The position numbers and the translations under genes were made by a program. From Gnomoniopsis sp. IMI 355080 (Eukaryota; Ascomycota; Sordariomycetes; Diaporthales; Gnomoniaceae): 64,000 nt of DNA. Location: the NCBI GenBank assembly GCA_027946555.1, contig JAPEVC010000038.1, forward strand, positions 62,001-126,000. The letters are read 5' to 3'. Under the pieces are notes generated by a model that did no database searches, was not told the DNA's origin, and was given only the letters and a program-made list of their open reading frames with translations. Shown here one piece after another: positions 1 through 9,143 of this stretch. The first letter of the stretch is position 1. Each line of letters starts with the position of its first letter.

Positions 1-126
1 TCCATCCCGTCAAGATGCGCTCACGCCTCCTCCTTCGCCAATAACTCCTCCGGGTCCTCATCCGTACGCGCTCCGCCGACACAACCATCCGCCACTTTTC
101 CTACAACTCGACGACTTTCTCCTCGC

Positions 127-152
127 GCTTCCGGACCAACCCTCCACGAAGC
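127..152. repeat. 26-nt direct repeat, copy 1
   Basis: This sequence (begins GCTTCCGGACC, ends CTCCACGAAGC) recurs at 336-361 with 24 of 26 bases identical. Two close copies in otherwise unique intergenic DNA suggest a local duplication or remains of a dispersed repeat. Which of these cannot be decided from this window. Confidence 0.8.
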
Positions 153-335
153 GTTCTCTTCTATCCTTGATTATGCAGATTTTCTCGTCCGCGGATTAGT
201 CGACGGCCTGAGGTAACTACATGTATAGCGAAGTACCTAGGTAATAAGGGCAGAGCGTCGAATATCAGGAAGATCGTGACTTCCCGTGATATTTGATGAT
301 GGTTATAAGAACGCTTTCGCTCCTAGCGCTTTCGG

Positions 336-361
336 GCTTCCGGACCGGCCCTCCACGAAGC
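336..361. repeat. 26-nt direct repeat, copy 2
   Basis: Second copy of the 127-152 sequence, 209 bp downstream in the same orientation. It differs at two adjacent positions in the middle (GG in place of AA). Confidence 0.8.
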
Positions 362-724
362 TGAATTCCTTCCCAGGGTTGACATATCCCATCGCCATAG
401 CCTCCTAGGGCTAATATACTGGTAACAATCGCCACAACCTAGTATATGGAGTAAACAAGTATGCCAGTCTGCTAGCCGTCCCGAACGTCATGTAGGCCCA
501 CGAATAGCAGATTGAATGGAACGTGCATACTTATTTTAACATTACCTAGGTAGGTAAAGAAAGTAAAAGCTGATAAGTACACCCGCAGGGGTCGGTAGTT
601 ATTGTCACCGCTGGTAAAGGCGTACGTAAGTTCACTTTTTTTTTAAAAAAAAATAAAAAATTGCTTTGACACGTAATTATTCAAATCCTGGCGCTTGCTT
701 TAATTTTAATATCCAGTTGGCCCC

Positions 725-1681
725 TTACTTACTGGTCACACTGCCATGCTGCTCTCCACCATGCTCATTTTTCCAAGATCCAAGACCATGATGGGTTACC
801 AAGGGGGGTGTAAGCGTCCAATCCGGCGGCCAGTGGTTTGACTCGGCTGCAAAGGAAAATCCAGGGAGAATTAGAACATCTTCAACCAAATTGGGCTCTC
901 TCAAATTCTTGATGGTGTTGACGTCCACTGGCTCTTCCCCTTCCATACTTTTGCCCAAACTTGTCAAGATGCTCCGAGTGAATCTTCTCGGGCCTGTGGC
1001 ATCGACAATGTCGCCCACCATCGCCAACGTCAACTCAGCGACCGAGTCCACGCCCACCTCCAGCCGCTTTGCCTCGAAAAAGTCCATAATGTCCATCACC
1101 AGAGACCACAAATGAGGGGACCGCGGTTTCGAAATGATAGTCCACGTTGCAAATTCCCGTATAATGGCCTCGCCCCAGCCAACATCAAATTCCCAGCCTA
1201 CTACGAGGCTCGCGTTTGATCGGTATTCCTCTGGTACCCAGTCTTTGATAGGCACGTGGCAAGTTACGTCCAAGTCAAGGTACACACCACCATCGGCAAA
1301 GAGCAGTAGGTAACGAAGGAAGTCAGCTTTGAGAATCGGAATGGTGAGATTGAGATATGTCTGAACAATAGTGGCATTGTCGGCATATACTCTTGCAACC
1401 CATTCATCACCCAGGGCGTCCGTCATGAATTCGTGCTCTGCCTCCGGGTTCAAGTCAATGCAGGTTTGGGTCCAATTGCGCGTTTCTTCGGTAAGCCCAC
1501 GCGGTCCAAGTTTGTACCATATCTTATTGGGAAGTTGCCGATTCTCTGACATCGATGTTGTGATTTGACTAGGTAGGTTCCGGGAGGCCGGGAGGATTTG
1601 AAAGTAGTACAAGACGAGGCTGGCCGCAAATAGTGCCGTGATTTTCCCATATTGAGTGCGTATTGAGCTTGGAACGTGCAT
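725..1681 (-). CDS. Glycosyltransferase family 32 (OCH1-like) type II membrane protein
   Basis: Single-exon ORF of 318 codons from an ATG at 1681. GT32 enzymes are Golgi type II membrane proteins that transfer hexoses, typically mannose from GDP-mannose, onto glycans. The protein has a short cytosolic N-terminus, a hydrophobic segment at about residues 13-31, and then a lumenal domain beginning with the family's PNKIWYKLG-type strand at about 51-59. The donor-binding DXD motif is visible as YLDLDV (D136, D138), preceded by the usual ADFLRY/LLFADGGVY stretch. Several N-x-S/T sequons fit a lumenal location. The length is near that of short fungal OCH1 paralogues. Function as a mannosyltransferase is inferred from the family; donor and acceptor cannot be read from sequence. 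The ORF is intact and no intron is needed. Confidence 0.88.
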   Translation of the reverse strand: MHVPSSIRTQYGKITALFAASLVLYYFQILPASRNLPSQITTSMSENRQLPNKIWYKLGPRGLTEETRNWTQTCIDLNPEAEHEFMTDALGDEWVARVYADNATIVQTYLNLTIPILKADFLRYLLLFADGGVYLDLDVTCHVPIKDWVPEEYRSNASLVVGWEFDVGWGEAIIREFATWTIISKPRSPHLWSLVMDIMDFFEAKRLEVGVDSVAELTLAMVGDIVDATGPRRFTRSILTSLGKSMEGEEPVDVNTIKNLREPNLVEDVLILPGFSFAAESNHWPPDWTLTPPLVTHHGLGSWKNEHGGEQHGSVTSK

Positions 1682-2454
1682 TATGATTGGCGTTTAGACA
1701 TGAGTGGAAGTTATTGGAAAGTAGGAAGTACAGCACGTTCGAAACAATGGAAAAAAAATCAAAAAATCCTCGCTCTTGTTAAGCGCCAGCTCGGCCGCAT
1801 TGAAGCACCATGGCTGATGGAGCGGCGCAGCGCGGGTGAACCAACAAGTACCCAACTGATCTGCCAAATGGGCAAATGAAAAGCGTGGAGAGAAATCTCA
1901 CTCGGATCTGATGCTCGAGCGTGTAAGTAGGTGTTCGTCGCTCGAATGAGAGCCGCCCCAACAGCGCTATCCTATGGGTTAGTCGTGCACAGTGACACGC
2001 CTAGTCTGTTGGCACCTTTTTAGCTCGTCAAATTATAGTGGGTACTATTCGACTTTGCTGCTGCTTCTTCACGAATCACAAATACGCGCTTGACAGGCGA
2101 CAGGGCGCGATTGCTGTACTATTTATTAGGTAGCATACAATTGTGAGTTGAAGGCGCGCTTAGCTAGCCGCTCGCTGCCCGCATCTCTGCAATAAAGAAG
2201 ACATTAGTGATAGCCCTTAATTTACAAAGTATTCAAACATTGGTCCGCTTGTACCAGCCACTCTGCATGATCTTGCTGTAGGATGATGGATACCAACACA
2301 TATGAAGCGAGGCAATCCACTATTATGTATGCGCGTGACGGGAGGTTTGGTGACAACCTATGTCCCTCAAGCCATGGCATCTCGATGGAGATTTTACCCT
2401 GGACATGGGCTCCGTATCTGTGAGTACAGTGCATCTTATACCTGTTGAAAGTAG
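1682..2454. other. Intergenic region upstream of GT32 gene
   Basis: Contains the promoter side of the GT32 gene and the 3' side of the CFEM-like gene, both on the minus strand. No ORF here has features of a protein, and no repeat was seen. Confidence 0.5.
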
Positions 2455-3406
2455 TCAACCATCTCGGTCGCCGCCCACACCCGTATTTTGACCACGTTCA
2501 AATGACCCAGCTGGCAATTCAACAGGATTTGAGTACGCCGGTACCTCGGTGGGATGCTCGGTCGTAAGTATTTCGGCAGGGCGTGGGACGGCGGACATGC
2601 CTTGCATGTGCTCATATGTCGGAGCCTCTATCGATTTTTGGGCCCAGCCACTGGGCCCAACATTTGACTCATTAACTTGCTCGGGCAAGCCCCTTGACTT
2701 TTCCAATGTTCTCTTGTGTTTCCTCCAGAAAAACCACGCGGCCAAGGCCACCACAATTGCAAAGACGGGTATGAGCACGCCAACGAGGATGGCCACTGTC
2801 GTGCTGGATAGCGATGTGGAGGAGGAAGAATTGGAACTCCCGCTGGTCGACGTTGATGATGTTGTCACTGTAGCAGTGGCCGAGGCAATCGTGCCCGCTG
2901 GACTGGCGGAAGTAGAAGTGTCTGCGTCTACAGAACAAGAAAGTAGTATCGCTTAGCCACATGCGGTGCGCTTAGGTTTCTTTCGCGATCCTTTCAAACC
3001 ACTTACTTTGAGCCGTCTGTGTTGTCAATCCTGCGCTGACTCCTAGCTCACAGTATTCATTGAATACCCCAAGCGCACTGGAAGCCTGGACAGAAGCCAC
3101 CGAAGCAGGACACGAGGACACGACGTCTTTCGAGATAACAGCACTCATAAAGCTGCTGCTAGCAGTGCAGAAACATGTATAGCTAGTGAGAGCATTTGAG
3201 TCCCCGCATCCACTGAATTGGCCACGAACAACAGTAGAGAGGACCTGCTCCGCGCAAGTAGAGAGCTCATCGTAGCCCGAGACGGTGTCGATGTAATTCA
3301 AGGTTTGAGTAATGGATGAACTCGACTCGGCCAGAGCGCCAGTGAACAATACTAGCCCAAGCACCAATGAAGGTGGGCTACCAGGAAGAAGATACTTCAT
3401 TAGCAT
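2455..3406 (-). CDS. Secreted/membrane Cys-rich CFEM-like protein with C-terminal TM anchor
   Basis: Two-exon model: exon 1 3406-3007, intron 3006-2928 (GTAAGT donor, TAG acceptor, 79 nt), exon 2 2927-2455, giving 290 aa in frame. The start is one of two nearby ATGs (3406 or 3400); both precede a hydrophobic signal peptide. The ectodomain carries six cysteines in a CFEM-like order (single Cys, GCG, TCFC, SCP, YCE) within about residues 45-120. A long Ser/Thr-rich stalk follows, then a transmembrane helix at about 178-203 ending in FFWRKHKR, and a short cytosolic tail. CFEM domains have eight cysteines, so this is CFEM-like at best. The layout (signal peptide, Cys module, mucin-like stalk, single TM, basic stop-transfer) is that of fungal plasma-membrane surface sensors or wall-linked proteins. 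Ligand and function are unknown. Confidence 0.78.
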
Positions 3407-4589
3407 GCTGAATTCAAGACTAATATCTTGGCGGAAGCAGCTGTCAAAGCCTAGCGTTTGGTGGGGTGATGATCGTGAAAGATCCAAATGAACATGCACA
3501 AGCCCATTCAACCGAGAGCAGGTAGAACGTTGAAGCAATAGAGAATTAGCTATCCAGCCGTATATAAAAAAGGGGAACGTATGGAACGGAACAGTATGCA
3601 CAGCCTCAGCCGCCAATACAACGGTCAAGCCGCAACCCTATAGCATGCATTCTGGCAGATATAGTACTTGATTGGGGTCCAAATACTACGTAGTCTGCGC
3701 AAAATGGGCTGATAGAGGTTCCCAGGTGAGCTTTTCTGCCGCGATTGGCTGGCAGGCAGGCCTAGCAAGGTACGTTCCGCTCCCTGGTGGCTCGCTTGCA
3801 CAATACTGCTGACAATGCAGCTGAAGAAGTCATTCGAATACAACATGGACCCCCCTTTATAAAGGCTATTCATGGCCACTATGCCTCTTATACCTATACT
3901 CTTCCGTCCTAGGTAACATTTGCCTTTTGATACAAACACGGTTGTTAGCGAAGAAAGCCTTCCCTACACGATCCCATGTGTGGTGATCTTCTTCTCCCTT
4001 CTCCTCCTATGGTAGATTTGCGCACCATGGTCTGGGGGCCGGGACCACGATTCGTGAAAAGTTTACAGGTCTGCAGGGTTTTCCCAAAGGGAAAAGGGTT
4101 CGGCGATCTTCTGAAAGTCCAAGCGTTTGGGCAGTCCGTCGTCCCAAATATCATGCCTTACTGACTGGGAAAAATAAGAGGACGCCTATCCTTGGTCACT
4201 ACTCAACATCGAGTCCCAGGCGCGGATGTGAAGATTCCTTCGTGGACACGGTGTGGTATCTCTGTGCCACAATTTTGACTGCCGAGTGTGACTGCGTCTC
4301 CCCTTCATGGTGTACCTGCATTGGCCGCATACGAGAACTCTTAGGCACCTCTTGACGCCACGACGTATTCGTCAAAAGCTCTATAGCGCATGTAGTCGGG
4401 GCTGCATTGTAAGTTGTAGGTTGAGCATGCACTAGGTCCAACCGCCTGATTTAGTCACTTAGTCATATAGAAGCAATATGAATGATGAGGGTTGAGCCTG
4501 TGGAATAATCCTTATCACTAGCGGCAACGCAAGAGAGGCAAAAAGGAAGAAGACGGAGTAGAAAATAACGAAGTCGGAAGAAAAACACC
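3407..4589. other. Intergenic region, no gene recognised
   Basis: Promoter side of the CFEM-like gene, with no convincing coding sequence. The ORFs present are short and of biased composition. The right end holds the terminator of the tRNA-Lys gene. Confidence 0.45.
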
Positions 4590-4596
4590 AAAAAAA
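4590..4596 (-). terminator. RNA polymerase III T-run terminator of tRNA-Lys
   Basis: A run of seven T on the minus strand begins 20 nt past the tRNA 3' end. A second five-T run (4581-4585) follows closely. Runs of this length terminate fungal Pol III, so the tRNA gene keeps an intact transcription end. Confidence 0.75.
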
Positions 4597-4616
4597 GAAT
4601 TCAATCACGGGAATTG

Positions 4617-4766
4617 AGCCCGACGTGGGGGTCGAACTAAGGCAATCGTTAATACAAGATTCGAACGCGTGGTGTAAATGTTTAAACCTACCCCACAACC
4701 TTGAGATTTATCAGAAATCGTGAGATTGCTAAGAGTCTCACGCTCTACCGATTGAGCTAGCCGGGC
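4617..4766 (-). tRNA. tRNA-Lys(CTT), interrupted by a canonical intron and a second T-arm insert
   Basis: Read on the minus strand from 4766, the acceptor GCCCGGC, A-box TAGCTCAATCGG, anticodon stem TGAGA and loop CTCTTA are followed by a 22-nt intervening sequence (4729-4708) at the usual 37/38 position. Then come A38, stem TCTCA, variable AGGTT and T-stem GTGGG (4696-4692). A second insert of 55 nt (4691-4637) interrupts the gene before the T-loop TTCGACC, stem CCCAC and acceptor GTCGGGC with discriminator T. Removing both (150-22-55) leaves exactly 73 nt with every stem paired apart from one G-T wobble. The anticodon is CTT (Lys). The insert starts GTAGGT, ends TTAG and holds an ATTAAC branch-like site, so it resembles a small spliceosomal intron. 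It may be a true second intron or an insertion that kills the gene. Confidence 0.85.
4637..4691 (-). other. 55-nt intron-like insert in the T-arm of tRNA-Lys
   Basis: This segment sits between tRNA positions 53 and 54, inside the T-arm, where nuclear tRNA introns of fungi are not known. Its ends are GTAGGT and CTTAG, with ATTAAC about 13 nt before the 3' end, matching a short fungal spliceosomal intron. The exact cut is ambiguous by one G because both junctions carry G. A short AGG/CCT pairing between its ends could also present a relaxed bulge-helix-bulge to tRNA endonuclease. Confidence 0.7.
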
Positions 4767-7700
4767 GCCTCTAGGACGCTGTTGTTGCAAGCAGGCCCGA
4801 AAGTGGGGTCCATATAGTCGGGATAGTGCGGCCCTACTTGGTGGGGTCAATGGAAACCTGTCGACGTGGTGGGAGCTTCGTACGCGGTACTGATGCCTCT
4901 GACACACTTTAAGTTGTCAGTGTCCTGCCTGAACTCATAAGAGGCTGGAAAGGATATAGCTTGCTGGCTGCGATGTATAACGTCCCATGTTATCTGTCGC
5001 TTGGTATCAGCCTCCAGGTCACCGAGATGACTTCTGTTGCCGAGGCCCGTAGCCTGTGAATAGTAACGTAACAGGCTTTCTGCAATTGTCAGGCCACGGG
5101 AGCAGACGCAAGAACCAACCGTTACTCATCCGATGGGCGAAAGAGACAGGTCTTCCAAGCCACGCCCGGGCTTAGATGAGGCCATACCCGCAGTTGTCGT
5201 ACTGCACAAGAGACTCCCTTGAACAGTGACTCTTCTTACCAGGTGTGACCAAGTTTGGCTTCTACCAACAGTGACTGGCCCCAAACGCCAAACGTCCAGG
5301 TCAAATATTGAGTTCGACTTAATCTGGAACAGGCGATCCCTCGGATAGGGCGCTGTCCTCGCACGCCGCAATGCAGATCCCGCAATTTAATGCAAGAGAT
5401 TGTATAACGAAATGTTCCACGACGCAACATCACTGTCACCACCCGCAGATGACAAACGGCATCGGTCCGTTCGATTTGTCTTTGAGGAACCGGCGTTCGT
5501 AGAGGGGTGACCCGGAGCCGAATCGACCCCATGGTCCCGGGTTGCATTGTATTCGCGGAATCACCATCTCGGTGAGCGCCGTGCCAGTTCTTGATGCCGA
5601 TGATGGGATGAGGGATATATTACTCCCGATCACGTTGTTTATTGCCCGCCGTGGTAAGCCTTATCTCGTAGTCGGTGTGAATCGGCGCGCGCTGTGCGTT
5701 ATTCCGAGCTATCACTAGTTGCGGATTACATTGGGCCGCGAGCCCCCAAAATTTGGCTATCACACAATTGTTCCGAGTATGACCAACACTTGGCCTCGAA
5801 TATCGGTGTCGACTGTCAAGTTTCGTTTCCGTCTGATCGTGATCCACGAACAACCCAGAAGTCCCCTGAATCCCGACGGGGCTGATGCTGGCCAGGCTTG
5901 ACAGGGAAGGTGGTCGTCGAGGGCCGGGCAGCATTAGCCGCAGAAACCCCGCAGGGCCGAGGGGTAGGGCAGGGCAAAGCCTGAATTGTTCGGTCAAGCC
6001 ACGCGAGGAACAGTCAGGATCACCTTCATCATCAGGCTGGGAGGCTGTCGGCCGAGGATGGCAGCTGTGGGAAGATTTGCCGGGATGTTCTGCAGACAGG
6101 AAGACAGACTGGCATCTACTTGGTACAGAGAGACCAACAGACACACACACACACCATGAGGTAACCCTTGCTATCTAGGCATCCCTGACTTCTGATCCGG
6201 CTGGTTGGGTTTGTCTGCTCAAGACGATTCGTGCAGGGATGTGCGACGTGCATATGGCGGCGTCACTCTCTCATGTATTGCCAACGCACACATCTCGGCC
6301 CAGGATTTCAAGACGGGAGTGAGGCGCTCAAATTTAAGTTTCTTGAAGAAGGAGGCGCACATTTCGATTTCGCTGATGACGGACGTCACCGCCTCTCCCT
6401 TGGAGGTTGCTGCGGACAGCTCGGATAGAGAATCTGGACGGGTGGAGTGCCGGCACGGACGCAGACAGACGGGGTGGCCGAGTCGAATCTTGTTTGTGCG
6501 CTGGCTTTACCGTCTTTGAAGGTCGATGATGTTCCAGTAGGACAGGAGTGTACTATGTTCGTGGAGGCCGAGGTATGTTCCTGTTCCGTTTCCAGACACT
6601 CATTCCGTTCCTACATGCAACCAGTCTGTGACGACGTAGAGAGTTTGGATAGTTGAACGGTGGATTAGTAGCTATAATAGCATATTACCTTGTAAGTCTG
6701 AGTGCGGAGCTCCATACAATGAACAGTACTGTGGACCTTCTGGAACATTTGAGGTGAATTGCTGTTCCTGGATCTGCGGGGGCCCGTCAGAACTTAGTCA
6801 TGGCCCGTTCAGGACAGGTTCGTTGTCAAAGAGCTGGGTGATCCTTGATTTATTAGGCCCGTGTACGTTGTACGAGGGAGTGAGGAGCGATGAAGTACCT
6901 GCAATGGCTGCATGCTCATAGCGGTGGCATCACAGGATTTTGGGGGCTGACAAAAGGTAAGCTCAGGTCGGTGAGACTGTGGCAATCACGGCTGTCCGCG
7001 GATATGCCGGGTGGAAAGGGAGGAGGATTTGGTATAGAGCATAGAGTATCGGGCATAGCAGACCATTGAAGCAAAACGAGGGAGGCAAGGAGCTGATGAA
7101 GCTATACTGGCACCGCATACAGGCAGGGAAGTCGGGTAGCTGGAAAGAGCCAAGGACAAGGAAATACCTACGCGGAAATGGCAGCGCATCCCCAGTCACC
7201 ACAGACCGTTTGACCGTTTGGGCACGGCTTCCAATCTCTCGTTTTGCGCATCTAATTTTCCGATGGGGTAAATCCAGACTTGGTATCATTGCACAAAGGG
7301 CAGCTCTCTGTTTCTCTCTCTTTCTAAAACACCCTCTTTCCAATACAGATCTGACGGCCCCCACCTCTTGTTTCGACTCTTCCATCCCCGGAGACACATC
7401 ACATTACATAGTACTCCGTACAGTACCTAGGTACACACTGCTTGAACCAGACACCACCCCGACCAAGACCTGCATGCGCCGAGTGAGGTGTGTGTGCGGT
7501 GTGTGGTGTGTATGCAGAGAAGCGAGCGTGTCTGGGAGGACTTGATCATTTTACTTTACCATTCTCCCTCACGGCCATAAGACTATTTCCAACCAGTCCT
7601 CTTAGGACGTTGGTCCTGGTTTCACTTCCCTCTCTTCTTTCTGGCCACTATTGTTGTCTCTGCGAATCGAACTGCGACATGAGGACGGCCCCGTAAAAGC

Positions 7701-8816
7701 CACACAATCTCTTGACACACACGCGGCGGCCTGTGCACGACCTTTTGCGCATACTTTCACCGAGATTTCGCATTGGCCAGATCAGATCGGAGGACGAGCG
7801 CAGCAGATCTGCTGCAGCAGTTCGTCAGAGCTTGAACCCCTACAGCTTGGGTTTTCGGGAGCCTCAACTCTTCCTGCCCATCCGTCATATATGCTGCAGC
7901 ATCCGGCGCTGATGCACGCCTTCTTCGCCTGATCCAGGTCCAGACCCAGATGCGATTTGGGAGCAATTGGCATGCGATTATGACCCGGAAACCAACACTA
8001 GATTTCTCACCGCTCATACATATCGTCTGCTTTGCCAAAGGTCAACCTGGGCAGCGGAGATCGACGACACAAGCCTAGGAGGGAGAGCAAGAAGCAGAGG
8101 TGGACGTGGAAGGTTGGGCGGCCTTGCTTTGACGAGACCCGGAACTGCAGCCCTCTTCAGGACCACAGGACCACACGGTTGGGCAGCAGCATTTTGACAA
8201 CAGTATCATCAGGCTCATAAACAGGTCCCGAGGCCTAACAAGTGTGCGCTGTTTGACATCAACGCAACGCAACCCAATAAATCCAGCCAAAGATAAAGTC
8301 AGGGTTTCTCTGCTTCATTCAACTTCAAGAGTCCAAATATCAAGTCTTGTTGAACCACTCGACCAGGTCTGTTTGCTTCCACACCTTTTCTCTGTCTATA
8401 CTAGTGCTGGAACTCACTAAACCATTGAATGTGCAGCGTACAACACAACCAAAGAGAGCAAGTCTTGGCATCATCTTGTCTTTGGTCTATTGTCGCTTGG
8501 AGCAACGGGGCAACCAACCCACTTCATCCTTCGGGTCTCACTTTTGGTGTGGTGCCTGACTCTTTTGGCTGATTGCTGGCCTGCCCGCCACCAGCTTTTC
8601 TGCAACGTCATCCACACCACTCCAACTTCCAACCTCCCACTTTTTTTTCTGTTGCGACGCCAATCGTGCGACTTTCCTTGTCAACGTCAACAATCGCGCG
8701 CCTGTGTCTGTGTGCACATCTCGCTCATCTTCAAACCCCAATTGATTTCCTGCACTGGCATTTCTGTCTTTACTCTGTTGTGCAACAGCTTCCCCTGCCA
8801 GCAATTGACTTTACCA
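4767..8816. other. Long region without a recognisable gene
   Basis: About 4 kb with no ORF showing protein-like features. Several overlapping open frames at 5.6-6.5 and 7.0-8.3 kb run in more than one frame at once, which points to base composition rather than coding. One exact TACCTAGGTA palindrome lies at 7424-7433. The right part becomes rich in C/T, as expected for the promoter and leader of the gene that follows. The last ATG on the plus strand before that gene's first in-frame ATG is at 8429. Confidence 0.45.
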
Positions 8817-9058
8817 GTGAGTTTTTGAAATCCAATTTGCCCAAGCTACCCCACTACCCATCGTCATTCCAGAGCTCGAGTCTCGCACACCTGACACGCA
8901 GGCGGAGCTACGAGAGCTTCCAGAGCTTCCTTCCATTCCCCAGTCCTGCCGCGCCACACTACTTCTGACACTCTATCTCACTTGACCCCCGTACTGTTTT
9001 CTTACACCAGCCTCTCGGGCCCACTTTCAAACGCTGACCGCTCAACGTCCTTCTTCAG
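8817..9058 (+). other. Possible 5'-leader intron of the coiled-coil protein gene
   Basis: A GTGAGT donor at 8817 pairs with CTGAC at about 9034 and a TTCTTCAG acceptor ending at 9058, giving a 242-nt leader intron. Fungal genes with long leaders often have one. This is predicted from motifs only. Confidence 0.35.
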
Positions 9059-9143
9059 GGCAATCCTGGTTTTCCAATCATTCCACTCCCCCTTCCCAAC
9101 TTTAATCACCCGTCACCACTGACGCAAGTGGTGACCTCTCACA

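Larger units (their letters stand above)
1..724. other. Intergenic stretch, no gene recognised
   Basis: No convincing ORF is visible. The stretch holds two copies of a 26-nt sequence (127-152 and 336-361, two mismatches), two exact TACCTAGGTA palindromes (234-243, 543-552) and an A/T homopolymer patch near 637-660. It lies 3' of the GT32 gene, which is transcribed towards it. The left edge could contain the end of a gene cut by the window, but no frame supports this. Confidence 0.5.

Noticed and set aside
5620..6150. 176-codon minus-strand ORF
   Set aside because: Overlaps three plus-strand open frames and looks like composition bias. No motif.
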